DNA of 64,000 nucleotides, taken from NCBI GenBank assembly GCA_913060665.1, contig CAJXUY010000012.1, forward strand, positions 62,001 through 126,000, written 5' to 3'. Below the pieces are notes generated by a model that saw only the letters and a program-made list of their open reading frames with translations, had not been told where the DNA came from and did no database searches. How positions within the stretch are numbered: the first letter of the stretch is position 1; each line of letters opens with the position of its first letter. The position numbers and the translations under genes were made by a program. The stretch comes from an uncultured Oleiphilaceae bacterium (lineage in GTDB: Bacteria; Pseudomonadota; Gammaproteobacteria; Pseudomonadales; Oleiphilaceae). Below, piece after piece: positions 25,848 to 35,249 of the stretch.

Positions 25848-25867
25848 AACTGATTATTTATACAGTA
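25848..25867 (+). promoter_or_regulatory. LexA (SOS) box upstream of yebG
   Basis: AACTGATTATTTATACAGTA contains CTG-N10-CAG with an AT-rich centre and the flanking TA of the gammaproteobacterial SOS box. It is 14 bases before the yebG ATG. YebG is a known LexA regulon member in E. coli, so the site and the gene support each other. Confidence 0.85.
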
Positions 25868-25880
25868 CCGGAGCAAATAA

Positions 25881-26177
25881 ATGGCGGTAACCACGTTATA
25901 TATGTCTGATCGAGACCCTGAAAAACGCACCTTCACCGATAAAAAAGAAGCTGACGCTCTAGATAAAAAGCTCGAGTTCGCTGAAAATCTGCGTGTATTT
26001 TTAGAAACACGCATTGTAGGGTTAGATGAAGAGAAGGCCGAAGAAATTGGGCTGCTAATCGCAGATTATAAAGATGAAATGATAGCTGCCCTCAAAGGGA
26101 AGCCAGAAGTATTGGCGAATATCGACCAAGACAACGGCAACGTTGAATCAATCGATGCAATGAAGAGTACCGGTTAA
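25881..26177 (+). CDS. yebG: YebG family SOS-induced protein
   Basis: A 98-residue acidic protein starting M-A-V-T-T-L-Y-M-S-D-R-D-P-E-K, with the F-T-D-K-K-E-A-D-A-L-D-K segment typical of YebG (E. coli protein about 96 residues). It is DNA-damage inducible; its molecular role is unclear. An SOS box overlaps its promoter region. Confidence 0.88.
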   Translation: MAVTTLYMSDRDPEKRTFTDKKEADALDKKLEFAENLRVFLETRIVGLDEEKAEEIGLLIADYKDEMIAALKGKPEVLANIDQDNGNVESIDAMKSTG

Positions 26178-26248
26178 ATCTTTAATACTTTAATGAGGGA
26201 GACCTTGTCCCTCTCGCTTACTTCGCTTTAAAAAATAACACCTGACAC

Positions 26249-27064
26249 TTAACCATATAACTGTTTTTTCTTAAAGTTCTCACCTTCGCTGTCATCCAGC
26301 GTATCCCAATCTTTCATCAGCAAAACATTTTCGTCAGACCCAACGACTTCTTTTATGTCCTTCTCGACGTTTTCATTCACCTCTTGACCCAGCTCCTCCA
26401 AAAGCTTTTCGTTTTGACCAATCAGCTCTAAACACTCTTTAACGCCCAGCTCCGCCTTTTCAAACTCAAGATGTTTATTAAATTCATTCACTTCATTATT
26501 AAAATGATGAATCGCGAGCCGATACTCTCGTGCTTTTGAAGCGTTTTCACCTTGCACACGATAAAAATCCGTTAAACATTGGACGGCGAACCAATTAACT
26601 TGATTAATAACCTCATTAGCAGCCCCTTGCCCAATCGCACTGACCCGTGCTTGAATCTCGACAAAACGGCTAAACTCGGACAAATGAATTTGCGCATCCC
26701 GCGCATCTGCGGCGGTATTAATCACGGTAGATGCAGGCCGAATAAAGTTCTTTTTCAACTCTTCCAGCATAGTTTGATTACGTAACCTTTTAGCAGATAC
26801 TAGCTGACTGCCTGGAACTTCCTTTTTTAGTTTATCTAAAAAACAAATAGCACGCTCTAGCAACAGTAACTTCGACTCACGAGTTAAGTATTGATTCGGT
26901 ATTTGATGTAAGAAACGCTGGGTAAGACGATATGCATGAGTCAGCTGAGCGACTCGTCGCATTTTTTCTATTTGAGCGTCCTGATAGCATTTATATAAAT
27001 GCAAGGCAATCGGCGCCACCACACAAAAGAGTAATACGATTCCACCAACAATTAGAGTAGACAT
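26249..27064 (-). CDS. Membrane-anchored coiled-coil protein, unknown
   Basis: A 271-residue protein I cannot assign. One N-terminal hydrophobic helix (residues about 4-24) is followed by a long charged helical cytoplasmic part with coiled-coil character and an acidic C-terminus. An N-A-A-D-A-R-D-A-Q-I-H-L-S-E-F-S-R-F block near residue 120 looks like a conserved core. It converges on yebG and stands alone. Such proteins near SOS genes occur in Pseudomonas-like genomes, but a DNA-repair link is only suggestive. Confidence 0.6.
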   Translation of the reverse strand: MSTLIVGGIVLLFCVVAPIALHLYKCYQDAQIEKMRRVAQLTHAYRLTQRFLHQIPNQYLTRESKLLLLERAICFLDKLKKEVPGSQLVSAKRLRNQTMLEELKKNFIRPASTVINTAADARDAQIHLSEFSRFVEIQARVSAIGQGAANEVINQVNWFAVQCLTDFYRVQGENASKAREYRLAIHHFNNEVNEFNKHLEFEKAELGVKECLELIGQNEKLLEELGQEVNENVEKDIKEVVGSDENVLLMKDWDTLDDSEGENFKKKQLYG

Positions 27065-27416
27065 AAATTAACCAGCAAGCCTCTATTCGAGTAGACAACA
27101 AAGAACAATAATCTAGTTACAGCTTAACGTAATAATTTCTATCATCTACCCTAAAACCGCTACAGTTTGTCACTGTTTGTTATTGAGACCTGAATCATAA
27201 TATATACTTTTGAAGAGGCTTAGCAGTCAAACGATCATCACGTACTTCGCCCTCAATTAACTTACCAGAGGATACTTTCCGTACTCCTATAATGAACGAA
27301 AACATTAAGGCAGTTAGAAAAACGTATGGGAACTAAATTAAAGTGTAGCTCAAGGCTAGATAAAAAGGCCAAGTAGGTACGCACTAAAGTTGCTAATACT
27401 GACGGATAACCATCAA
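27065..27416. other. Intergenic region, 352 bases
   Basis: AT-rich, between two minus-strand genes. Holds a possible 36-codon minus-strand frame at 27195-27305 (M-F-S-F-I-I-G-V-R-K-V-S-S-G-K) without a visible ribosome-binding site, and a short direct repeat (CAGTTTGT-CACTGTTTGT) near 27171-27181. Neither is firmly supported as functional. Confidence 0.4.
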
Positions 27417-28184
27417 TCAGTAGCGTTTTGAATGTGCATTAATTATTGCAGTCAATGAGCCTTCTTTATTCATCGCAGCAATTTGCTGATTGAAGGTGCT
27501 GATAATCTCAGTGCCGTTCTCATTATAAAGGCTCACCGTAATATGCAGACCATTGTCTGAAAGGGGTTTGGGTAATACCTCAATCTCTTTTATTTTACTA
27601 GGCATATAACTCTGGAGCTCATGTTGAATCACTCTATAGTCTCCTAAAGCCAAGTCCGCCCGCCCCTCCATCAATGTCAGCAACGATTGAATTACATGAT
27701 TACTCTTAACCTGATAGATTCCCGGGTATGTTTCAAACTCGTCTCCATAGGCATAATTATTAACGGTTGCGATCATCAGCCCTTCAAGGTCTGCCAGCTC
27801 GCGAAACGTTATCCCACTTCCTTTTCGCTTTATAAAGTTAAGCTGGTTTGTCATAAATGCATCACTGTATATATGGAACCGAGCCCTCTCATCAGAGTAC
27901 CAGTAACCCAAAATAACATCATACACACCCGCCTCAACGCCTTCTCTAACCTCATCCCAAGAAGGAAGCATCACCACTGTTGTCTCAACACCCGCTTGGT
28001 CAAACGCCTTAGTTACAATTTCAACCGCCATTCCTTGGTTAGGAAGATCTCGACCTATATACGGAGGCCAGCTTGCAGTAGCAAGTTTGAGCGGCTCTGC
28101 CGACACAAAAGGCACTAACACCAGACACAACAGTCCTAGTAATGATTGCAATAGCATGGATCTTTTCTGTTTAAACACTCGCAT
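27417..28184 (-). CDS. Periplasmic solute-binding protein, family 3
   Basis: A 255-residue protein with a signal peptide ending V-S-A before E-P-L-K-L-A-T-A-S-W-P-P-Y, the usual opening of amino-acid-type (SBP_bac_3) binding proteins. The arginine and acidic residues that clamp an amino-acid carboxylate are not clearly conserved. No ABC permease or ATPase lies nearby, so it may serve a distant transporter or act as a sensor component. Orphan genes of this type are common in Pseudomonas-like and Alteromonas-like genomes. Confidence 0.8.
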   Translation of the reverse strand: MRVFKQKRSMLLQSLLGLLCLVLVPFVSAEPLKLATASWPPYIGRDLPNQGMAVEIVTKAFDQAGVETTVVMLPSWDEVREGVEAGVYDVILGYWYSDERARFHIYSDAFMTNQLNFIKRKGSGITFRELADLEGLMIATVNNYAYGDEFETYPGIYQVKSNHVIQSLLTLMEGRADLALGDYRVIQHELQSYMPSKIKEIEVLPKPLSDNGLHITVSLYNENGTEIISTFNQQIAAMNKEGSLTAIINAHSKRY

Positions 28185-28246
28185 TTAGCTCCCTTCTGAA
28201 CAACCCCTCGTGACTCACACAACATATCATCACAATGATTGCCGCT

Positions 28247-29791
28247 TTATTTTTGTTGTTGATACTGTTTATCAGCGCTTTGATCGCCTGTTGAAAACTG
28301 AAAACGATGGCTTTCAATATGATCAACACAGCGTTGAACAACCTTTTCCGGATCAGGAAACAGCTTGGCATCTCCAATCATGCCAAACTGCACTTGTCCC
28401 GCGTAACTGATGATACTTAATCCTAGACCAACCTCCCCCGTCTGAGGTACCCAGAACATCTGCTCTTTTATTTTTGCGCCTGCAAAATATCGAGGCTCTT
28501 TAGGGCCCGGAACATTAGACACAACCGCACTGGTTTTTTTCGCAAACACTTCCATCAAAGGTTTTTGAACCTGTTTCGGCATTAACCCTGCGGCAAACAA
28601 CAAACCAAATGAAACACCGGGCTGAAATGATTTTTTTAAGGCAATCATGTCATGTTTAAGTTTATAAACTCTCTCTATCGGGTTTGATATCCCAACAGGT
28701 AACGGCACAAAAACGGTACCAAAGTAGTTTCCTAAAGCGTTAAGCCCTTCGTTGTCGTCCACCGGCCTAATATTTACCGGAACAGTTACATGTATAGAGT
28801 GCCCTTCAACATTATCACCGCACTCCTGCATTTTTTCACGAAGCGCCCCCGCTACACAGGACATCAATAGATCATTCACCTTACAACCCAGTCCATTAGA
28901 GATCTCTTTAATATGATCAAGTGATACAGGTTCAGACCACGCACACTTCTTGCGCGCACCAAGTGTGCCTTTAAGGGAGGTTTCTGGGTCGGGGGGGAAT
29001 AAAGCCAATTTACCGACTTCTGATACTACTTTTAAGCAGTCATTCGCATAGGTTTTTACTAAGTCTGGGTCACGGAGCAGATGCACACCTTCTTCAGACG
29101 CTTTTAGCCCTACACGAGTATACTTTTCGACCCAATTTACGGCGTTATCGATAAACTGTTGATAGAGAGGCCAAGGGTAAAGTTCATCAGACCCCGACGA
29201 TTGCTGAGTATTTGAGCTGTTTTCTGCCGTGTTTCGTGGTCCTGAATTGATCGCACTATTATTGGTGGCTTCAAAAGAGTTGATACCGTCACCAGGGCTT
29301 ATGTCATTTCCGGTAAAAAATTTTATATTAGGGCTGTTGTCAGTAATAGCGTTGAACACCGAGACCAATGAAATACCGTCTGCATAGCAGTGATGCACCC
29401 TCAGAATAGCCGCAATTCCTCCTAAGTAGTTTTCGACAAAATGAATCTGCCACAACGGCTTAGTCGGATCAAAGGCCACACTCAACTGATCCGCCAAATA
29501 AGTTTGTAATGATGCTTTATCTGCTTTTCCCGTTAGGGCCACTTTATGAACATGGCTGTCTAGGTCAAAATAAGGGTCAGCTTCCCAAAAATACTGACCG
29601 GAGTGACATACTGGACGCTTTGTAAACCGACTAAAAGCAAGAAACCGATTACGAATTGTAGATTTAAACTCGTCGAAATCAATTGTGTCGATAATCAACA
29701 TCGAATTAATAATCATTAAATTAGTCGGAGTGTCCATTCTCAGCCAAGCAATGTCGACGCCGCTTATCGGTTCGTTAGCTTCAGTGCTCAT
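28247..29791 (-). CDS. Wax-ester synthase / diacylglycerol acyltransferase (WS/DGAT)
   Basis: A 514-residue WS/DGAT. The catalytic motif H-H-x-x-x-D-G is intact as H133-H134-C-Y-A-D138-G139. The later N-D-L-L-M-S motif and a C-terminal WS_DGAT_C domain with N-V-P-G-P are present. It transfers acyl groups from acyl-CoA to long-chain alcohols (wax esters) and/or diacylglycerol (triacylglycerol) at the inner membrane. An 80-residue low-complexity insertion (about 165-200, Asn/Ser rich) is longer than usual. It is the clearest storage-lipid gene in the window. No fatty-acyl reductase is within view. Confidence 0.92.
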   Translation of the reverse strand: MSTEANEPISGVDIAWLRMDTPTNLMIINSMLIIDTIDFDEFKSTIRNRFLAFSRFTKRPVCHSGQYFWEADPYFDLDSHVHKVALTGKADKASLQTYLADQLSVAFDPTKPLWQIHFVENYLGGIAAILRVHHCYADGISLVSVFNAITDNSPNIKFFTGNDISPGDGINSFEATNNSAINSGPRNTAENSSNTQQSSGSDELYPWPLYQQFIDNAVNWVEKYTRVGLKASEEGVHLLRDPDLVKTYANDCLKVVSEVGKLALFPPDPETSLKGTLGARKKCAWSEPVSLDHIKEISNGLGCKVNDLLMSCVAGALREKMQECGDNVEGHSIHVTVPVNIRPVDDNEGLNALGNYFGTVFVPLPVGISNPIERVYKLKHDMIALKKSFQPGVSFGLLFAAGLMPKQVQKPLMEVFAKKTSAVVSNVPGPKEPRYFAGAKIKEQMFWVPQTGEVGLGLSIISYAGQVQFGMIGDAKLFPDPEKVVQRCVDHIESHRFQFSTGDQSADKQYQQQK

Positions 29792-30292
29792 ACCGAGCTC
29801 CTTGTTATTATTCGTTATAATTATAAACGATTCCCCTCCCGAATATAGGGTTCACCGTATAGATTCATGCTTAGGCGTAGCAATATGAACCTATGCAATT
29901 AACAGTTCAAGCCCCCTAAAAGTTATAAAACCGGAAGTATATTCTTGTAACAAAAAATAACACAAATGTGCAACTTAAAATCTTATAATAAATTCAAATA
30001 GTTAGATAATATTGTTAATGATTACACTCAACTACTCTAGAAATTCAAACACTACGAGTATCACAAACTCGAGCTAAAAAAACCGCCTTTATACTAAAGT
30101 AGTATAAATTAAGGTGGCTTCGTTTTAATAAGGCTATTAAAATATAATGATAATGAGGTATAAACTAACCTTATTGTGATATTCGACCGTCTGTAATGAA
30201 AACGTAACGGGTTGGTAGAAGCTCGGAGACAAGTATGTGCATCAGAAAACATCGATGCGCAATCTGTTACCCACATTGGGGGAGAAAGCTTA
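29792..30292. other. Divergent intergenic region, 501 bases
   Basis: Very AT-rich region between WS/DGAT (minus) and the hydrolase (plus); promoters for both must lie here. The strongest structure is a perfect 9-bp inverted repeat TTTATACTA-AAG-TAGTATAAA at 30088-30108. No copy of the FabR-like 18-bp palindrome was found. Confidence 0.5.
30088..30108. promoter_or_regulatory. 9-bp inverted repeat upstream of hydrolase gene
   Basis: TTTATACTA (30088-30096), AAG, TAGTATAAA (30100-30108). It may be an operator or a weak hairpin. Position in the WS/DGAT-hydrolase divergon makes a regulator site plausible; no protein can be named. Confidence 0.35.
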
Positions 30293-31225
30293 ATGAAGGC
30301 CATTCACGCCCGAAAGCTAATAAAGTCCATCGATCAAACCTATACAGAGATGTTTTCGGGTAAGGTTTTTACGGTTGGGAAAGGCGCTGTATCTGTGCGA
30401 AACCACAGTGGAAAAGCCGAGAATACAGTCATTGGAGTGCACGGTTTTCTTGAAAATCACTGCTACTTTACGCAATCCTATCAAGATGCCACGACAGAAC
30501 TAATACTACTCACTTGTAGTAACTACCATGTGCCTGTTAGCGGGCCTTGTCCTGAACCAGCATCTTGGGAACTCCCCATAAAAGCACTAGAAGCGACCAT
30601 TGAATATGATGCAAGCATCTTAAATCAAGTAATGGAAAACTTACCGACCACCGAAAATATAAGAGTTCATGGCCATTCTCGTGGCGGAGCGGTGGTATTA
30701 GAAGCGATCAGGCAACGACCAGACCTCTACACTAACGCCGACATAGTTTTAGAGGCATCAGTATTGCCACAAGGACAACTCCACGCACTCGTTACGGCAT
30801 TACTAGAGCCTGTCAGTCATGGGATGTGGCCTTGGGTGATCCGTTTTATCAATAGCACGCCAGCGTCATCTTACGGCCAAAGCTTTTTTGGTAAAATGAA
30901 TGGCCGTAAAAAGCAGCTACTCAATAAGTTGTTTACGGCTACTAAAGACCATTTGACCATCGTTCGTAACATAGAAAATATTATGACGTGGATGGAAAAG
31001 ACCTCATTCGACGTGTATGACCATATTAATCACGGCACATTCCTAATTCCAAAGGTTGATAGAATTCTCGATCGAGCAGCCATGCTGACCAGCGCCGAAA
31101 ACAGCCCTAACTCGGTTAGAATCATAGAAACGGAAGCTATGAGCCATTTTATTACCCTCGATAGTAAAGAGTGGGTACCAGCGCTAGATACAGTGTCAGA
31201 AACCCAGTTACAAGCGACTAAATAA
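30293..31225 (+). CDS. Alpha/beta hydrolase (lipase-like)
   Basis: A 310-residue alpha/beta-hydrolase. The oxyanion strand V-I-G-V-H-G-F and nucleophile elbow G-H-S-R-G (catalytic Ser129) are present; a C-terminal histidine near A-M-S-H-F is a candidate for the triad. GGGGGAGA lies before the ATG at 30293, which I prefer over a TTG 81 bases upstream. No signal peptide. Divergence from WS/DGAT suggests turnover of storage lipid or another ester, but specificity is unknown. Confidence 0.75.
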   Translation: MKAIHARKLIKSIDQTYTEMFSGKVFTVGKGAVSVRNHSGKAENTVIGVHGFLENHCYFTQSYQDATTELILLTCSNYHVPVSGPCPEPASWELPIKALEATIEYDASILNQVMENLPTTENIRVHGHSRGGAVVLEAIRQRPDLYTNADIVLEASVLPQGQLHALVTALLEPVSHGMWPWVIRFINSTPASSYGQSFFGKMNGRKKQLLNKLFTATKDHLTIVRNIENIMTWMEKTSFDVYDHINHGTFLIPKVDRILDRAAMLTSAENSPNSVRIIETEAMSHFITLDSKEWVPALDTVSETQLQATK

Positions 31226-31243
31226 TCACGCTATGAAAACCCA

Positions 31244-31267
31244 GCAAGCAACCGACCGGTTGCTTGC
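31244..31267 (+). terminator. Hairpin after hydrolase gene
   Basis: GCAAGCAACC (31244-31253) pairs with GGTTGCTTGC (31258-31267) across a 4-base loop. The stem is strong but is followed by GACCTC rather than a T-run, so termination is probable, not certain. Confidence 0.55.
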
Positions 31268-31405
31268 GACCTCAGAAACTTAACCTTCCTTTCCTGAAAA
31301 TAAATATAACGTAACACACTCCTGAAAAACCAATCGTTGGTGTAGAATACGCCCTCGATATTCCAGTCTACGATCAGAACGCGCACAGCACACCAAGGAA
31401 ATCCA

Positions 31406-32191
31406 ATGTCCAAGGAAAAGCTATTAAACACAAAAGTCAAAACGGATAATGCCGAACGGCTCAGGCAACTTTTGCTCGATTATCATAACTTTCGTTATCA
31501 TGAAGATTTATCACTTGAAGCACCGATGGCTGCGCTAAGCAAATGGCAAGCCGAGCGTTTAAAAGTCACTCACCAAGACCTGTATCAAGCACCTCGTTAC
31601 CATGAAGGCTTAGAGTTTCTTCTTAAAGACCTGTATGCCCCAAAGGAGTTCACCCGGCGAGATGATGACCTTGAGCGCGTATTTCCTGTCGCGGTGAAGT
31701 TGCTACCAGACAACCTCCTTTATACGGTTAGTCTACTTGTTGAGCTTAATTTACTCACACAACAACTCGATAAGTCATTAGCAGATATTCTTTTTAACCA
31801 ACTTAAGGTGAGCGAGATATCAGAAGCGTCATACTGTGAGGCCTACCGCCTGTGCGATAATAAAGCTCAGCGCTTGCATCAGACACAACTCATTGCGAAT
31901 ATCGGTAATGATCTTGATGTATACGTAAAGAGCCGCTTAGTTCGTTTTACCCTCAAAATAACCCGCTCACCCGCAGAAATGGCAGGGCTAGGCAACCTTC
32001 ACAATTTTTTAAGGCGAGGCTTTAGCGCATTCCAGCAAATGGATGGTGTAGACGAACTGCTAGCAACCATCATCAGGCGGGAAAGCACGATTCTTGAAGC
32101 GATCTATAACAATGCAGACGCACCCCTAAGTATTGAACCGTCAGGCGCACACTCTAAAATTGATACGACCACCAGCCGCCAAACGTCTTAA
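31406..32191 (+). CDS. FFLEELY-motif family protein
   Basis: A 261-residue soluble helical protein. The block L-E-F-L-L-K-D-L-Y-A-P-K-E-F-T-R-R-D (residues about 71-88) corresponds to the F-F-L-E-E-L-Y-x-P-x-D-F-x-x-R-D motif of the FFLEELY family, present in many marine gammaproteobacteria and of unknown function. AAGGAAA precedes the ATG. It ends 48 bases before a crotonase gene on the same strand, and the two may be cotranscribed. Confidence 0.78.
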   Translation: MSKEKLLNTKVKTDNAERLRQLLLDYHNFRYHEDLSLEAPMAALSKWQAERLKVTHQDLYQAPRYHEGLEFLLKDLYAPKEFTRRDDDLERVFPVAVKLLPDNLLYTVSLLVELNLLTQQLDKSLADILFNQLKVSEISEASYCEAYRLCDNKAQRLHQTQLIANIGNDLDVYVKSRLVRFTLKITRSPAEMAGLGNLHNFLRRGFSAFQQMDGVDELLATIIRRESTILEAIYNNADAPLSIEPSGAHSKIDTTTSRQTS

Positions 32192-32239
32192 TAATGGTTG
32201 AGCTACCCATTACTTATTACATATATAACAGGAGCCCCT

Positions 32240-33043
32240 ATGAACGAGCGCGTCACCTTAGAGATTATCGACAACATCGCAGTCGTCACCCTAAACCGTC
32301 CAGATAAACTCAATGCGCTAGATATGGGCATGTTTGACGGGCTCGCTAAAACAGCCAAAAAACTAACGAAAAACCGTGACATTCGAGCCGTTATTATACG
32401 CGGCGAAGGAAATGCTTTTTGCTCTGGGCTTGATGTGAAAAGTATTATGAAAAACCCTTTAGCCGCTGCAAAGTTATTGATCAAGCCAGGCCGCAAGATT
32501 TCGAATCTTGCTCAAGATGTTGGTTACTTGTGGCGTCAGGTACCTGTACCAGTTATTGCCGTTACACAAGGTAAATGCTGGGGGGGAGGTTTTCAAATTG
32601 CACTAGGTGCTGATTTTCGTTACACCACCCCTGACTGTGAGTTTTCTATCATGGAAATGAAGTGGGGCCTAATACCTGATATGAGCGGCAGCGTAACACT
32701 GAGAGAGCTGATACCCATTGATTTAGCCAAAGAACTCACCATGACCGCACGAATTTTCAATGGTCACGAAGCTAAAGAAATGGGACTAGTGAGCCGAGTA
32801 TCTGAGACTCCTTTTGACGATGCAGTTGCATTTGCAAAAGAGATATCAACACGCTCTCCGGATGCAATTGCGAAGACTAAGAAACTATTCAACGAAACCT
32901 GGACCGCTACCGAGAAAGTAGCGCTTTGGTGGGAAACCAAATTACAAAAACAGCTGATCGGACGCTGGAATCAAAGAGCATCGATTAGCCAGAATAACCC
33001 TAAAGAAAAAAATCCGATGATATTTAAGAAGCGCGCTAAATAG
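32240..33043 (+). CDS. Crotonase / enoyl-CoA hydratase family protein
   Basis: A 267-residue crotonase-fold protein. The oxyanion-hole motifs F-C-S-G-L-D-V-K and G-K-C-W-G-G-G-F-Q-I-A-L-G-A-D are present; E-M-K-W-G-L-I-P-D-M-S-G occupies the second catalytic region, with an acidic residue at the position used by hydratases or isomerases. AGGAG lies six bases before the ATG at 32240, so the 14-codon longer frame is rejected. It probably acts in fatty-acid oxidation or double-bond isomerisation. The stop codon sits inside a terminator stem. Confidence 0.85.
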   Translation: MNERVTLEIIDNIAVVTLNRPDKLNALDMGMFDGLAKTAKKLTKNRDIRAVIIRGEGNAFCSGLDVKSIMKNPLAAAKLLIKPGRKISNLAQDVGYLWRQVPVPVIAVTQGKCWGGGFQIALGADFRYTTPDCEFSIMEMKWGLIPDMSGSVTLRELIPIDLAKELTMTARIFNGHEAKEMGLVSRVSETPFDDAVAFAKEISTRSPDAIAKTKKLFNETWTATEKVALWWETKLQKQLIGRWNQRASISQNNPKEKNPMIFKKRAK

Positions 33044-33051
33044 CGCCTTTT
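33033..33051 (+). terminator. Intrinsic terminator overlapping the crotonase stop codon
   Basis: GCGCTA (33033-33038), AA, TAGCGC (33041-33046), then CTTTT. The stop codon TAG lies in the 3' arm. The tight loop means only five pairs likely form. Confidence 0.55.
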
Positions 33052-33151
33052 CAAACGCCGCTACCATTATATTAACGTAGCCCGGGATACCAAAAACGGT
33101 TCCCATGAACACATTTTAATATTGCCAACTATCACACCATCAGGAACGGCC

Positions 33152-33188
33152 ATAACGACCACCCACTGACAAACGAGGTGATCGTTAT
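33152..33188. terminator. Hairpin between convergent genes
   Basis: ATAACGACCACC (33152-33163) pairs with GGTGATCGTTAT (33177-33188) with one mismatch or wobble and a 13-base loop. It lies just past the acyl-CoA synthetase stop on the minus strand. No T-run is visible on either strand. Confidence 0.5.
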
Positions 33189-33205
33189 AGCTAAGCAGCA
33201 TCTAA

Positions 33206-35035
33206 TTAGTAACGATACTCACCAGTTTCAATATCTTTTTGAATATCAGCCGTTAATGGTACATAGGAGTCAGCCTTTGGTAGCCAAACATAAACAGGGT
33301 TGCTCTGCTTTGCAAGATCAAACCCGGCATCTTTTAGAGGTGCTTTTTTATGTTTAAAGGTTCCCGTGGTATCCACGCCCTCAGTGAGCCTAATAAACAC
33401 CGGTACAGCATAGGCCGGTAGCTCTTGCTGTAAGAGTTCAAGCAACGATTTAAAGTCAAACTCTGACTCTTCACAATCCAGGCGAATAGATGCCATTCCT
33501 GCTCGACCATTCGTTTCTGGAATTTCCACCCCATATACGACCGTTTCACTTACGTGAGTACAACTATCAACAATATGTTCCACTTCAGTGGTAGACACGT
33601 TCTCGCCTTTCCACCTAAAGGTGTCACCTAACCGGTCTACAAACTGAGCATGTTTAAAACCCAAGTCCCGCATCATGTCGCCGGTATTAAACCAAGCGTC
33701 CCCTTTTTTGAAAACATCACGCAAAATACACTCTTCTGTTTTCTTAGGGTCTGTATAACCATGAAAAGGGGTCTTCTCAGTGATTTCACCAACCAACAAA
33801 CCCGCACCGCCCTTCTTTACTTTACGCATAAAGCCATTCTTGCCCCTAATGGGTGCTTCGGCCTCTTTATCGTATTCAACAATGGCATATGGGAACGGTG
33901 ACATACCTACGGTGTTATCGAAGTTCAACACATTGGTAAAGCCAATATTACCTTCACTGGACGCGTACAACTCCATTACACGCTCAATACCAAAGCGCTC
34001 TTTAAACGCTTTCCATATACCAGGGCGAAGGCCATTACCAACAACCACGCGAATTTGATTATCAAGATCATTAGGCATGTCGGGTTGGCCCATTAGGTAG
34101 CGACACAGCTCCCCAACATAACCAAATGCAGTCGCATCATAACGACGAACATCATCCCAAAAACGGCTTGCACTAAATTTACGCGCAATAATTAATCCGG
34201 ATTTTCCTGCCAGCGCAGAACCCCAACACACCGCCATTGCGGTTGCATGGTAAAAAGGCAGCGTGACGTATATTCGGTCGGTGGTATTCAATTGCAGTGC
34301 GCCATAGCCAAATGCGCCATATGCTTTCATGAATCGACCATGGTTAAAAATAACAGCCTTGGGCAAACCTGTTGTACCCGACGTATAAATGTAAAAACAA
34401 GGATCTTCGCTAAATACTTGCTGCGTCTCTGGAAGGTTACTCTCTGAAAAGCCGTGAATTTCAGTTGAAAGATTCTTCCAACCTTTGGGGGCTGTTCCAG
34501 GATCTTTTAAAGTATCTTGGTCTGCTAGGAAGTAATAGCCTTCTTCAGCAACAACCAAGTCAGCTTTCACCTCGTCAAACGCTTCGACTAGCTCTTCACC
34601 GACAATGGCTAACTTTGGAGCCACTAAATTGATACTGTGCGTCAGTACCTTCCCTCTCAGGGACGTATTAATCAACGCATTGATAGCGCCAATTTTTGCA
34701 CAAGCGGCTACACAGGCGAACAGTTCAGGTCGATTCTCAATAAGAATGGCAACAGTATCGCCCTTTTTAATCCCTTTTTTCAAAAGGTAATGAGCAATAC
34801 GATTGGCCCAAGCATTATATTCGCTATAGGTCACATAAGTATCTTGGTAGATCAGAGCGTTGCCGTTAGGGTTTTTCTTAACAGCCTCTTCTATACAAAC
34901 CCCCAAACCAACAGGTTTACTTTTGTTGGTATTATTACCAATTCTCACGCCTTTAATGGTACCCGGTAAGCTGGCTACTAAACCAGGAACGCGCGCTAGA
35001 AATTTGGGAAGGGTTATTACATCTGACTGGCTCAT
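33206..35035 (-). CDS. Long-chain acyl-CoA synthetase, FATP/FadD6-like
   Basis: A 609-residue adenylate-forming enzyme. The ATP motif Y-T-S-G-T-T-G-L-P-K is intact, with E-L-Y-A-S-S-E-G-N-I-G-F and the C-terminal T-G-D-M, D-R-L-G-D-T-F-R-W-K-G-E-N-V and lysine-containing G-T-F-K-H-K-K segments. The E-G-N-I motif and length match the fatty-acid-transport-protein/very-long-chain class rather than classical FadD. It would activate long fatty acids for beta-oxidation or wax ester/TAG synthesis. Confidence 0.88.
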   Translation of the reverse strand: MSQSDVITLPKFLARVPGLVASLPGTIKGVRIGNNTNKSKPVGLGVCIEEAVKKNPNGNALIYQDTYVTYSEYNAWANRIAHYLLKKGIKKGDTVAILIENRPELFACVAACAKIGAINALINTSLRGKVLTHSINLVAPKLAIVGEELVEAFDEVKADLVVAEEGYYFLADQDTLKDPGTAPKGWKNLSTEIHGFSESNLPETQQVFSEDPCFYIYTSGTTGLPKAVIFNHGRFMKAYGAFGYGALQLNTTDRIYVTLPFYHATAMAVCWGSALAGKSGLIIARKFSASRFWDDVRRYDATAFGYVGELCRYLMGQPDMPNDLDNQIRVVVGNGLRPGIWKAFKERFGIERVMELYASSEGNIGFTNVLNFDNTVGMSPFPYAIVEYDKEAEAPIRGKNGFMRKVKKGGAGLLVGEITEKTPFHGYTDPKKTEECILRDVFKKGDAWFNTGDMMRDLGFKHAQFVDRLGDTFRWKGENVSTTEVEHIVDSCTHVSETVVYGVEIPETNGRAGMASIRLDCEESEFDFKSLLELLQQELPAYAVPVFIRLTEGVDTTGTFKHKKAPLKDAGFDLAKQSNPVYVWLPKADSYVPLTADIQKDIETGEYRY

Positions 35036-35249
35036 GACGTCTCCATTCTTTAATTATTATCAGAGGGTAGACTTATCCCTATTAAAACGGGTCGAGAATA
35101 TAAACTAGCCAGCAGAATAGCAATGTCATTTTTGACCATTCCATCAGTCTAAAAGGGCAATTCTTTATTTTAAATTATAATTATCAATAATTACTTCAAA
35201 ACGACTCACAAAAATTCAAACGATGAGGTTCAATACGTAACGATTTAAC

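Noticed and set aside
25739-26014. 91-codon minus-strand frame over the yebG start
   Set aside because: It lies antisense to yebG and spans its LexA box and the upstream terminator; composition is not protein-like.
27687-28118. 143-codon plus-strand frame inside the binding-protein gene
   Set aside because: Antisense shadow of a well-supported solute-binding protein; rich in cysteine and histidine runs typical of shadows.
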